This document shows positions 1 through 5,272 of a stretch of 5,272 bases of DNA, in pieces; the first letter of the stretch is position 1; the number at the start of each line of letters is the position of its first letter. The DNA comes from Candidatus Sphingobacterium stercoripullorum (GTDB taxonomy: Bacteria > Bacteroidota > Bacteroidia > Sphingobacteriales > Sphingobacteriaceae). The notes below the pieces were generated by a model. That model searched no databases. It saw only the letters and a list, made by a program, of their open reading frames with translations, and was not told the DNA's origin. Both the position numbers and the translations under genes were made by a program. The stretch covers positions 1 through 5,272 of the forward strand of contig DXEZ01000246.1 in assembly GCA_019114715.1 (NCBI GenBank). The letters run 5' to 3'.

Positions 1-1241
1 TTTCTTTTTTGTAAAAAGTAAGAGGCTATCTTCCAAGTCTTCTTCTCTAGGGCTGGCTGGAGATTTTGCTGCACAGCATCTCTACGGTTTAAAAGGAGCA
101 TCTTCTGTATATCGATTTTCACTGGACAAACCTCGGTGCACTTGCCGCATAAGCTAGTGGCGTAGCTGAGGTGTTTAAATTCCTCCATTCCCTTGAGGTG
201 TGGCGTGATTAGTGAGCCAATCGGTCCGCTGTAGGTTGTATCGTAAGTGTGCCCGCCAATATTTTGGTAGATGGGACAGACGTTCAGACATGCGCCGCAT
301 TTTATGCAATATAAACCTTCGCGCTGTTCTTTTTGCGCTAGCAATTCCGTCCTTCCATTATCAAGTAGTACGACGTACATCTCCTCGGGTCCGTCGGTTT
401 CATGTTCTTTCCTTGGGCCGCTAAGTATGGAATTGTAGACGGTCAGGTGCTGACCTGTGCCGTGCGTGGAGAGCAGTGGCCAAAATAAATCCAGGTCGCT
501 CAGGTTGGGAATGAGTTTTTCTATGCCCACTACTGCAATGTGTGTACTAGGAAAGCTGGTCGATAAGCGGGCATTACCCTCGTTCTCTGTGATGGCAATG
601 CTACCCGAGCTGGCAACTAGGAAGTTAGCGCCAGTGATGGCGACAGAACTCTCTAAGAACTTCTCCCGCAGGAGCTCCCGCGCTTTTTGTGTGAGCATCT
701 CTGGTGTGGCATCTAGGGGTGTCTGGAAGTGCTTGTGAAATAGCTCGGCAATTTCCTGCATGCTTAGGTGCATCGCTGGGGTAACAATATGATAGGGTGC
801 CTGCCCTAGGAGCTGCACGATAAATTCACCCAGATCACTCTCTATAGCTTTGACGCCATTCTTATCTAAAAAGCTATTCAGGTCTATCTCTTCGGTGGCC
901 ATAGACTTCGATTTGATCACCTGGCGACTCTTTTTTTGTTGGATGATTTTTAAAATTTCCGCTTGCGCTTCCTCTATTGTATTCGCCCAGATGACCTTGC
1001 CACCATTTTTTTGAAAATTCGACTCAAATTCTAGGAGGTATCGGTCTAAGTTTTCCATCACCTTCCACTTGATTAAATGGGCCTTTGTTTTCGCGTTCTC
1101 TAGATTTTTGAATTGCCTTTTTCCATTTGAAAAAGCCTCTTCGTATTTATCTATATTCGTACGAATTGTCGCACGGTGTGCTAGATCAAAAGACTTAATC
1201 TCACTTTCTGCTAAAAACTTATCCGATGCTGTTTTTCCCAT
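1..1241 (-). CDS. lutB: LutB-like lactate utilisation iron-sulfur protein, C-terminus cut by window edge
   Basis: This is the LutB/YkgF family protein, a cytoplasmic subunit of the LutABC system that oxidises L-lactate to pyruvate. The 413 visible codons are open throughout. An LUD (DUF162) domain covers roughly residues 70-300, including TGANFLVASSGSI (203-215) and a THIAVVGIEKL segment. A ferredoxin-like region follows, with CIKCGACLNVCP (C312, C315, C318, C322) and then LCGKCTEVCPVKID (C365, C368, C372). This is the seven-cysteine pattern I associate with LutB. Between them lies GGHTYDTTYSGPIGS, also typical of the family. Family members run to about 450-475 residues, so some 40-60 residues are missing to the left. 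The start is the ATG at 1239-1241; an in-frame TAG three codons further upstream rules out any longer form. No Shine-Dalgarno is seen. It lies downstream of aspS on the same strand, with a terminator-like hairpin 22 bases before the start. Partner genes lutA and lutC are not in view. Confidence 0.93.
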   Translation of the reverse strand, partial: MGKTASDKFLAESEIKSFDLAHRATIRTNIDKYEEAFSNGKRQFKNLENAKTKAHLIKWKVMENLDRYLLEFESNFQKNGGKVIWANTIEEAQAEILKIIQQKKSRQVIKSKSMATEEIDLNSFLDKNGVKAIESDLGEFIVQLLGQAPYHIVTPAMHLSMQEIAELFHKHFQTPLDATPEMLTQKARELLREKFLESSVAITGANFLVASSGSIAITENEGNARLSTSFPSTHIAVVGIEKLIPNLSDLDLFWPLLSTHGTGQHLTVYNSILSGPRKEHETDGPEEMYVVLLDNGRTELLAQKEQREGLYCIKCGACLNVCPIYQNIGGHTYDTTYSGPIGSLITPHLKGMEEFKHLSYATSLCGKCTEVCPVKIDIQKMLLLNRRDAVQQNLQPALEKKTWKIASYFLQKR

Positions 1242-1257
1242 GCGATTTTTCTATTGT

Positions 1258-1287
1258 AAAAGAAAAGGTTGACAGAAGTCAACCTTT
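1258..1287 (-). terminator. Rho-independent terminator-like hairpin after aspS, in front of lutB
   Basis: Bases 1264-1273 (AAAGGTTGAC) and 1278-1287 (GTCAACCTTT) form a perfect 10-bp inverted repeat around a 4-base loop. Read on the minus strand, the 3' arm runs into TCTTTT (1263-1258), so the RNA would end in UUUUCUUUU, as expected of an intrinsic terminator of the aspS transcript. On the plus strand the stem is followed by GAAG rather than a T run, so it looks one-directional. The stem has only four GC pairs out of ten, so termination may be incomplete. That could allow read-through into lutB, whose start codon is 22 bases beyond the stem. Confidence 0.75.
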
Positions 1288-1320
1288 GAAGATAAGCAAA
1301 ATTCTATATTCCCCTCCAAT

Positions 1321-3072
1321 TTAATTGGTGGTTTTTAATGAAAGCTCCTCGAGTTGGCTCTGGTCAATACTCGCAGGGGCATTAATCATCACATCTTTCC
1401 CAGCGTTGTTTTTCGGGAAGGCGATTACATCTCTAATACTGTCTATACCAGCAAATATGGACACCAAGCGGTCGAAGCCTAGGGCGATCCCACCGTGTGG
1501 AGGCGCTCCGTAGGTAAATGCTTCCATTAAGAAGCCGAATTGATTTTGTGCTTCCTCAGGTGTGAACCCTAAATGCTTGAACATTAAAGATTGAAGTTCT
1601 TTGTCGTGAATTCTAATCGATCCACCTCCTACTTCCACGCCGTTGATCACTAGATCGTATGCATTAGCCCGTACTTTCTCTGGCTCAGTATCTAATAAGG
1701 GTATATCTTCTGATTTTGGCGAGGTAAAAGGGTGGTGCATAGCATGGAACCTTTCCGACTCGCTATCCCACTCCAGTAGTGGGAAATCTACGACCCATAG
1801 TGGAGCGTAATGGCTAGGGTCTCTCAACCCTTCTATATTACCCACTTCTAGGCGCAGCTCGCAGAGTTGCTTTCTAACCTCATCGCTAGGGCCAGCCATA
1901 ACCAATAGGAGATCGCCGCTTTCTCCTTTAAAGGCTTCCTTCCACTGCTCTAGAGCCTCCTGTGAATAGAACTTATCTACCGAGGATTTCACAGTGCCGT
2001 CTTCATTTACGCGCGCATATACTAAGCCTGTAGCGCCTACTTGAGGACGTTTAACGAAGCTTGTTAGTTTATCGAGTTGTTTCCTTGTGTATTTAGCGCA
2101 TCCTTTAGCGTTGATGCCTACCACGAGCTCAGCATTGTCAAACACGGGGAATCCGTGCCCTTTGACAACTTCATTGAGTTCCACAAAGCGCATGTCAAAA
2201 CGGATATCTGGCTTGTCCGACCCGTAATATTTCATGGCGTCTGCGTAAGGCATCGTTGGAAAATCTTCAAGGGTGATGCCTTTAACATTTTTAAATAAAT
2301 GCTTGGTCAGCCCTTCAAAAGTGTTTATGATATCGCTCTGCTCGACAAAGGACATCTCGCAATCCACTTGGGTAAACTCCGGCTGGCGGTCTGCTCGTAA
2401 GTCTTCATCTCTAAAGCATTTTACGATTTGGAAATATTTGTCAATTCCAGAAACCATTAGCAGTTGCTTGAAGGTTTGTGGGGACTGCGGTAGGGCATAG
2501 AACTCACCCGGATGAACGCGACTAGGAACTACAAAGTCTCTAGCGCCCTCCGGCGTGGATTTTATCAGTACGGGAGTCTCTACTTCTAAGAAGTTTTCTT
2601 GATCTAGGTACCGACGGATCTCCTGAGCAACCTTATGACGCATGATCAGGTTGTTTTTTACGGGGTTTCTCCGGATATCTAAATAGCGGTATTTCATGCG
2701 CAGCTCTTCGCCGCCATCACTTTCATTTTCAATTGTAAAAGGGGGCGTTTTAGCTGCATTGAGCACTTTGAGCTCTTCTACTTTTATTTCAATTTCCCCA
2801 GTTGGGATATTCAGATTCTTATTAGAACGCTCTATGACTGTTCCTTTGACTTGGATCACATACTCTCTACCTAAGTCTCTGGCTAGCTCTCTTAGCTGCT
2901 CGTCGTCATCGGTATTGAAGGTAAGTTGGGTTATGCCGTAACGGTCACGCATATCTATGAAGGTCATTCCTCCTAGGTCTCGCGACTTTTGTACCCATCC
3001 ACTCAGGGTAACTGTTTCACCTAAATTCTTTAGCGTTAACTCTCCACAGGTATGAGTTCTATACATATTCAT
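1321..3072 (-). CDS. aspS: Aspartyl-tRNA synthetase
   Basis: This class II aminoacyl-tRNA synthetase charges tRNA-Asp with aspartate, using ATP, in the cytoplasm. At 583 residues it is full length for a bacterial AspRS. The N-terminal OB-fold anticodon-binding domain spans about 22-108 (SGWVQKSRDLGG). The catalytic core has motif 1 ending near ETPVL (165-169), the flipping loop TPEGARDFVVPSR (173-185) and QSPQ (196-199). Motif 2, RDEDLRADRQPEFTQ, starts at R221, and motif 3, GIALGFDRL (528-536), contains R535. The bacterial GAD insertion lies at about 290-420. Leu33 in RDLGG and Lys85 in NKN match the E. coli enzyme rather than the non-discriminating Pseudomonas type, which suggests a tRNA-Asp-specific enzyme (inference). 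Two starts are possible: ATG at 3072, or ATG two codons later at 3066 giving MYRTHTCGEL, which looks like the usual family N-terminus. Neither has a clear Shine-Dalgarno. It is transcribed divergently from mraZ. Confidence 0.98.
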   Translation of the reverse strand: MNMYRTHTCGELTLKNLGETVTLSGWVQKSRDLGGMTFIDMRDRYGITQLTFNTDDDEQLRELARDLGREYVIQVKGTVIERSNKNLNIPTGEIEIKVEELKVLNAAKTPPFTIENESDGGEELRMKYRYLDIRRNPVKNNLIMRHKVAQEIRRYLDQENFLEVETPVLIKSTPEGARDFVVPSRVHPGEFYALPQSPQTFKQLLMVSGIDKYFQIVKCFRDEDLRADRQPEFTQVDCEMSFVEQSDIINTFEGLTKHLFKNVKGITLEDFPTMPYADAMKYYGSDKPDIRFDMRFVELNEVVKGHGFPVFDNAELVVGINAKGCAKYTRKQLDKLTSFVKRPQVGATGLVYARVNEDGTVKSSVDKFYSQEALEQWKEAFKGESGDLLLVMAGPSDEVRKQLCELRLEVGNIEGLRDPSHYAPLWVVDFPLLEWDSESERFHAMHHPFTSPKSEDIPLLDTEPEKVRANAYDLVINGVEVGGGSIRIHDKELQSLMFKHLGFTPEEAQNQFGFLMEAFTYGAPPHGGIALGFDRLVSIFAGIDSIRDVIAFPKNNAGKDVMINAPASIDQSQLEELSLKTTN

Positions 3073-3093
3073 TCACTTGTTGTTTTAAGACAC

Positions 3094-3101
3094 CAAAAAT
3101 A
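3094..3101 (-). promoter_or_regulatory. Probable aspS promoter, Bacteroidota -7 element
   Basis: Read on the minus strand, these eight bases are TATTTTTG, a full match to the Bacteroidota primary sigma factor -7 consensus TAnnTTTG. It lies 21 bases upstream of the first aspS ATG (27 from the second), which would give a very short leader of roughly 15-20 bases. I find no good TTTG -33 element at the usual 19-21 bp spacing; that stretch is a run of T and C (TTTTTTCCCC). AT-rich DNA gives chance matches, so position is the main support. Confidence 0.5.
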
Positions 3102-3205
3102 CGCTTTTTATAAGACTAAGGGGAAAAAATTATGAAAACCTATTTTCTAAAGGAATAGTTGTTGGTAAATACCGGTTTTTAAAAGCATATAAATGCTCGG
3201 GAATT

Positions 3206-3225
3206 TTTCCTCCACCTTTTCCCAC
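3206..3225 (-). promoter_or_regulatory. Candidate second MraZ box pair, inverted, facing aspS
   Basis: On the minus strand this reads GTGGGAAAAG then GTGGAGGAAA: two GTGG boxes whose starts are exactly 10 bp apart. Compared base by base with the core of the plus-strand operator (3387-3406) it matches at 17 of 20 positions. This is the same box-plus-A-rich-spacer design, in opposite orientation. It is about 105 bp upstream of the putative aspS -7 element and about 165-180 bp from the mraZ array. Only two boxes are present; the neighbouring 10-bp positions on either side do not carry GTGG. MraZ binding is inference. Confidence 0.4.
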
Positions 3226-3231
3226 CTTCTC

Positions 3232-3243
3232 TCAAGATCTTGA
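3232..3243. repeat. Perfect 12-bp palindrome TCAAGATCTTGA
   Basis: The sequence equals its own reverse complement over 12 bases, with no loop, so it looks more like a site for a dimeric DNA-binding protein than an RNA hairpin. It begins six bases after the inverted GTGG box pair ends. It does not resemble an MraZ box, and I do not recognise a regulator for it. A chance palindrome of this length is uncommon but possible in a region of this size. Confidence 0.4.
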
Positions 3244-3376
3244 AAAAACACTTGTTTTACCGGGGTTTTTCTAGGTTAAGTAAATTTTAGTGACTTTCCT
3301 GAATCCTATAAAAAATACAAATAACAGCGCTAGAGGGCTTGTTATGTAGGAATCTGTTGATGTGGAAAACTTTTTT

Positions 3377-3411
3377 GTGGCGTGGTGTGGGAAAAAGTGG
3401 GAGAAAGTGTA
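3377..3411 (+). promoter_or_regulatory. MraZ operator: GTGG(G) boxes at 10-bp period
   Basis: Four boxes start exactly 10 bp apart: GTGGC at 3377, GTGGG at 3387, GTGGG at 3397 and a degenerate GTGTA at 3407, separated by short spacers that are A-rich between the later boxes. A further GTGGA at 3362 is out of phase. Known MraZ proteins bind arrays of TGGG-type repeats separated by 5-nt spacers, that is a 10-bp period, upstream of mraZ and regulate their own dcw operon. The array ends 37 bases before the mraZ start and overlaps the expected -33 region of its promoter, which fits autorepression. The two central boxes are canonical; the outer two are weaker. Confidence 0.85.
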
Positions 3412-3417
3412 TATTTT
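3386..3417 (+). promoter_or_regulatory. Tentative mraZ (dcw operon) promoter
   Basis: TATATTTT at 3410-3417 matches seven of eight positions of the Bacteroidota -7 consensus TAnnTTTG. TGTG at 3386-3389 lies 20 bp upstream, where a TTTG -33 element is expected, and matches three of four. The start of transcription would then be near 3422, leaving about 25 bases of leader. A competing -7 candidate, TAATTTAG (3423-3430), also matches seven of eight but lacks a -33 partner. In either case the MraZ boxes would overlap the promoter. Confidence 0.4.
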
Positions 3418-3448
3418 TACCTTAATTTAGTATTACACGACGAGTTTT

Positions 3449-3916
3449 ATGTTGCAGTTAATAGGAGAGTTTGAATGTAAGTTGGATGCAAAGGGGCGTA
3501 TGACGCTTCCTGCTGCTCTAAAAAGGCAATTGCCTGATGTGGAGCGGGAGGGGCTTGTTGTGAATAGAGGGTTCGAGAAACATTTGGTTTTTTATCCGCG
3601 TAGCGAATGGGAATTGATTACAAAGAAGTTGTCTTCGTTGAATCAATTCAATCAGCGTAATAGGATGTTTGTTAGAGCCTTTACTCGTGGGGCTACGGAG
3701 TTGTCTCTGGACGCCTCTGGTAGAGTATTGATTCCAAAAGGCTTGCTTGAATATGCTGGGATTGGAAGTGAAGTGGTGCTGGCAAGTCAGTTCAATAAAA
3801 TTGAAGTTTGGTCCAAGCAGGAATACGATTCACTGATGAATCTGGATGTGGAGGAGGACTTTGCAGCGCTGGCCGAAGAAGTTATGGGAGGCATTGATTT
3901 TCAAGGAGGTTTGTAA
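3449..3916 (+). CDS. mraZ: Transcriptional regulator MraZ
   Basis: MraZ is a ring-forming DNA-binding regulator of the division and cell wall cluster. The 155-residue protein has the two tandem SpoVT-AbrB half-domains of the family, each with its signature: DAKGRMTLP (13-21) and DASGRVLIP (88-96). The N-terminus MLQLIGEFECKLD fits the family start, so the ATG at 3449 is accepted although no Shine-Dalgarno precedes it. A short acidic C-terminal tail (about 134-149) follows the second domain, a length usual for Bacteroidota members. It is the first gene of the plus-strand operon, and its own box array lies immediately upstream, so autoregulation is expected. The final codons also carry the ribosome-binding site of rsmH, and its TAA stop shares one base with the rsmH ATG. 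Confidence 0.97.
   Translation: MLQLIGEFECKLDAKGRMTLPAALKRQLPDVEREGLVVNRGFEKHLVFYPRSEWELITKKLSSLNQFNQRNRMFVRAFTRGATELSLDASGRVLIPKGLLEYAGIGSEVVLASQFNKIEVWSKQEYDSLMNLDVEEDFAALAEEVMGGIDFQGGL
3903..3910 (+). promoter_or_regulatory. Strong Shine-Dalgarno for rsmH inside the mraZ 3' end
   Basis: AAGGAGGT sits five bases before the rsmH ATG at 3916 and is a near-perfect anti-16S match. The same bases encode the Gln-Gly-Gly at the end of MraZ. Together with the overlapping TAATG stop-start it suggests that rsmH translation is coupled to mraZ. It stands out because the other starts in this window have no comparable site. Confidence 0.8.
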
Positions 3917-4824
3917 TGAAGGGGAGTGATTACCATAGGCCAGTTTTGTTCTCTGAAAGTTTGCAGGGATTGATGCTGAAGCCAAATGGCGTGTATGTGG
4001 ATGTTACTTTCGGTGGTGGTGGCCATTCTAGAGGGATTCTAGAGGAGCTAGGACCAAAGGGCAAGCTGATTGCATTTGATCAGGATCCCGATGCGCGAGA
4101 GAATCTTATCGAGGATCCGAGGTTTACCTTTGTTCCTCAAAATTTCAGGTTCTTGAAAAATTACCTGCGCTATATAGGCGTGGACCAGGTAGACGGGATA
4201 CTAGCCGATTTAGGTGTTTCTTCCTATCAGTTTGATACGGCAGATAGGGGCTTTGCAGTGCGTCTGGACGGTCCATTGGACATGCGAATGGATAAAGTGT
4301 CGGGTTTAACGGCATCGAAAATAATTAATGAATACGAAGAGGATAAGCTGGGTGAGTTGTTTTGGTATTACGGAGAGGTGAAGAACTCCAGGAAATTAGC
4401 ACAGCATATTGTTTCCTCTAGATTGGACGCTCCGATCGAGACTGTTGAGCAGTTCCGTGTGGTTGTGGATCCTTTAGCTCCAAAAGGAAGGGAGTTTAGG
4501 TATTTAGCGCAGGTTTTTCAGGCGCTCAGGATCGAAGTAAACCAGGAGCTCGAGGCCCTTCAGGAGTTTTTAGTCCAATCGGTAGATGTTTTAAAGGTAG
4601 GTGGGCGTTTATCGGTAATTTCTTACCACTCACTAGAGGATCGTCTAGTCAAAAACTTTTTCGCTAAAGGGAAGTTTTCTGGAGACCTGGAAAAAGATTT
4701 TTACGGACATCCCATCAAACCACTTCAAGTTGTCAATAGGAAGCCTATTGTAGCAGCAGAACAAGAGATTCAGGAGAATAAAAGAGCACGGAGTGCGAAG
4801 CTCCGGATTGCAGAAAAGCTCTAG
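3916..4824 (+). CDS. rsmH: 16S rRNA (cytosine(1402)-N(4))-methyltransferase RsmH (MraW)
   Basis: RsmH adds the N4-methyl group to C1402 of 16S rRNA in the decoding centre, using S-adenosylmethionine, in the cytoplasm. The 302-residue product is full length. The SAM-binding motif I is YVDVTFGGGGHS (27-38), followed by the acidic FDQD (54-57) at the end of the next strand. Further family signatures are ADLGVSS (97-103), RGFAVRLDGPLDMRMD (111-126), QALRIEVNQELEAL (202-215), ISYHSLEDR (235-243) and the C-terminal NKRARSAKLR (288-297). The helical insertion typical of the family lies at about 127-200. The ATG overlaps the mraZ stop by one base and has a strong Shine-Dalgarno. The TAG stop is 7 bases before ftsL, so the gene sits inside the dcw operon in its usual position. 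Confidence 0.98.
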   Translation: MKGSDYHRPVLFSESLQGLMLKPNGVYVDVTFGGGGHSRGILEELGPKGKLIAFDQDPDARENLIEDPRFTFVPQNFRFLKNYLRYIGVDQVDGILADLGVSSYQFDTADRGFAVRLDGPLDMRMDKVSGLTASKIINEYEEDKLGELFWYYGEVKNSRKLAQHIVSSRLDAPIETVEQFRVVVDPLAPKGREFRYLAQVFQALRIEVNQELEALQEFLVQSVDVLKVGGRLSVISYHSLEDRLVKNFFAKGKFSGDLEKDFYGHPIKPLQVVNRKPIVAAEQEIQENKRARSAKLRIAEKL

Positions 4825-4831
4825 GTATATT

Positions 4832-5242
4832 ATGGTTAAAAATAAAATTAAAACTAAGGAGTTGAGCGAGGAGATTCAGCAGGAGATGTCTGAATCGGTA
4901 GAGGAGAAGGTGGAAGAAACTCAAAGTTTTTTAAAGGGTTTTTTCTCTAGGCCATCATTGTCGGCCTATTCTATATCTAAGAACTTACCCTTTATAGCGT
5001 TTTTAGCAGTTCTAGGCCTAGTGTATATATCCAATAGACATTTAGCAGAGCGCACGATACGTAGTATTGATAAATATACTCGAGAGGTGAAGGAAATGAG
5101 TTGGGATTATAAGTCATTGAATGCAGAGCTGATGAAGCTCACTACGCAGTCGGAAGTCGCCAAAAGGGCGGATTCGCTGGGACTAGAGGAGCGCAGGCAG
5201 CCTGCAATTAAGTTGGTAATTGATAAAAAAGAAATAAAGTAA
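4832..5242 (+). CDS. ftsL: FtsL-like cell division protein
   Basis: The 136-residue product has the layout of the FtsL-like proteins of Bacteroidota. A charged, Glu-rich cytoplasmic N-terminus (1-50) is followed by one membrane helix (about 52-68, FIAFLAVLGLVYIS). A periplasmic segment likely to form a coiled coil (about 70-108) comes next, and it ends with the conserved-looking SEVAKRADSLGLEE (107-120) and a QPAIKLVI tail. FtsL acts with FtsB/DivIC and FtsQ to recruit and activate FtsW-FtsI at the septum. Primary sequence is weakly conserved in this family, so the call leans on topology, the tail motif and position between rsmH and ftsI. The ATG at 4832 is preferred, 7 bases after the rsmH stop. 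An in-frame GTG at 4793 would add 13 residues lying mostly inside rsmH, with no support. No Shine-Dalgarno is evident. Confidence 0.9.
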   Translation: MVKNKIKTKELSEEIQQEMSESVEEKVEETQSFLKGFFSRPSLSAYSISKNLPFIAFLAVLGLVYISNRHLAERTIRSIDKYTREVKEMSWDYKSLNAELMKLTTQSEVAKRADSLGLEERRQPAIKLVIDKKEIK

Positions 5243-5245
5243 AGC

Positions 5246-5272
5246 ATGAATATTCGTAAATCCATATTATTG
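5246..5272 (+). CDS. ftsI: Start of probable ftsI (penicillin-binding protein 3), cut by window edge
   Basis: Only nine codons are visible (MNIRKSILL), beginning three bases after the ftsL stop. FtsI is the septal peptidoglycan transpeptidase that works with FtsW. The basic start followed by hydrophobic residues fits the short cytoplasmic end and membrane anchor of such a protein. The order mraZ-rsmH-ftsL-ftsI is the standard dcw order. Nothing in nine residues proves the identity, so this is mostly an inference from gene order. Confidence 0.75.

Larger units (their letters stand above)
3073..3448. other. Divergent aspS-mraZ intergenic regulatory region, no gene
   Basis: This 376-bp AT-rich stretch separates the aspS and mraZ start codons and holds no credible gene; the longest plus-strand ATG reading I checked by eye is 8 codons (3132-3158). 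It contains the aspS -7 element near its left end and a small inverted repeat AGCAT-ATAA-ATGCT (3184-3197). A minus-strand pair of GTGG boxes (3206-3225), a 12-bp palindrome (3232-3243) and the plus-strand MraZ box array with a putative promoter near its right end complete it. The sequences ACCGGTTTTT (3171-3180) and ACCGGGGTTTTT (3259-3270) recur in the same orientation, with no role I can name. Confidence 0.85.

Noticed and set aside
1..1241. Possible frameshift or pseudogene in the lutB region, because it is cut at the edge
   Set aside because: Manual translation from 1241 to 3 is one uninterrupted frame with LUD and both cysteine motifs intact; the gene is partial only because the window ends.
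212..1272. Plus-strand open frames at 212-424, 457-738 and 1069-1272
   Set aside because: They lie antisense to the continuous lutB frame, whose product has clear family motifs; their own translations show no recognisable domain.
1325..2941. Plus-strand open frames inside aspS (1325-1513, 2077-2298, 2273-2500, 2696-2941)
   Set aside because: They are antisense shadows of the conserved aspS coding sequence, with no start signals or recognisable product.
3132..3158. Eight-codon ATG frame in the intergenic region, as a leader peptide
   Set aside because: It has no ribosome-binding site, no run of regulatory codons and no following attenuator, and lies about 290 bases from mraZ.
3171..3270. Repeated ACCGG-T-run sequences as a terminator or repeat family
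   Set aside because: Only two imperfect copies exist, neither forms a stable stem before its T run, and no upstream plus-strand gene needs a terminator there.
3361..3370. TGTGGAAAAC as a DnaA box
   Set aside because: It differs from the TGTGGATAA consensus, is single, and is better explained as a degenerate outer member of the GTGG box series.
4793..4831. GTG start giving a 149-residue FtsL
   Set aside because: The extra 13 residues mostly repeat rsmH coding sequence in another frame, and the ATG at 4832 directly after the rsmH stop gives a normal FtsL-like length.

Overview
The window reads as an ordinary stretch of a Bacteroidota chromosome, most likely Sphingobacteriaceae or a near relative. 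The phylum call rests on three things: the FtsL protein is of the Bacteroidota type, the aspS promoter has a perfect TAnnTTTG -7 element, and most genes lack Shine-Dalgarno sequences. The family-level call is inference from general protein resemblance; no search was run.

Layout. The left half is on the minus strand. A lutB-like gene (lactate utilisation iron-sulfur protein) runs off the left edge, so its C-terminus is missing. Before it in transcription order lies a complete aspS (aspartyl-tRNA synthetase), with a 10-bp GC-moderate hairpin plus U-rich tail between them. A 376-bp gene-free divergent region (3073-3448) follows. The right half is on the plus strand and is the start of the division and cell wall (dcw) cluster: mraZ, rsmH (mraW), ftsL and the first nine codons of what is almost certainly ftsI (PBP3). 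These genes are tightly packed: mraZ/rsmH overlap by one base in TAATG, rsmH/ftsL are 7 bases apart, and ftsL/ftsI are 3 bases apart. They are probably one operon.

How it works together. MraZ is the transcriptional regulator of its own operon, and a clear array of GTGG(G) boxes at an exact 10-bp period lies just upstream of mraZ. RsmH methylates 16S rRNA, while FtsL and FtsI belong to the septal divisome. aspS is a housekeeping gene driven the other way from the same intergenic region.

The most interesting signal is in the intergenic region. A second pair of MraZ-like boxes, also with exact 10-bp spacing but on the opposite strand, lies about 165-180 bp from the first array and is followed at once by a perfect 12-bp palindrome. 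I see no mobile element, CRISPR array, tRNA, rRNA or defence system, and no convincing previously undescribed system. The value here is in regulatory detail.
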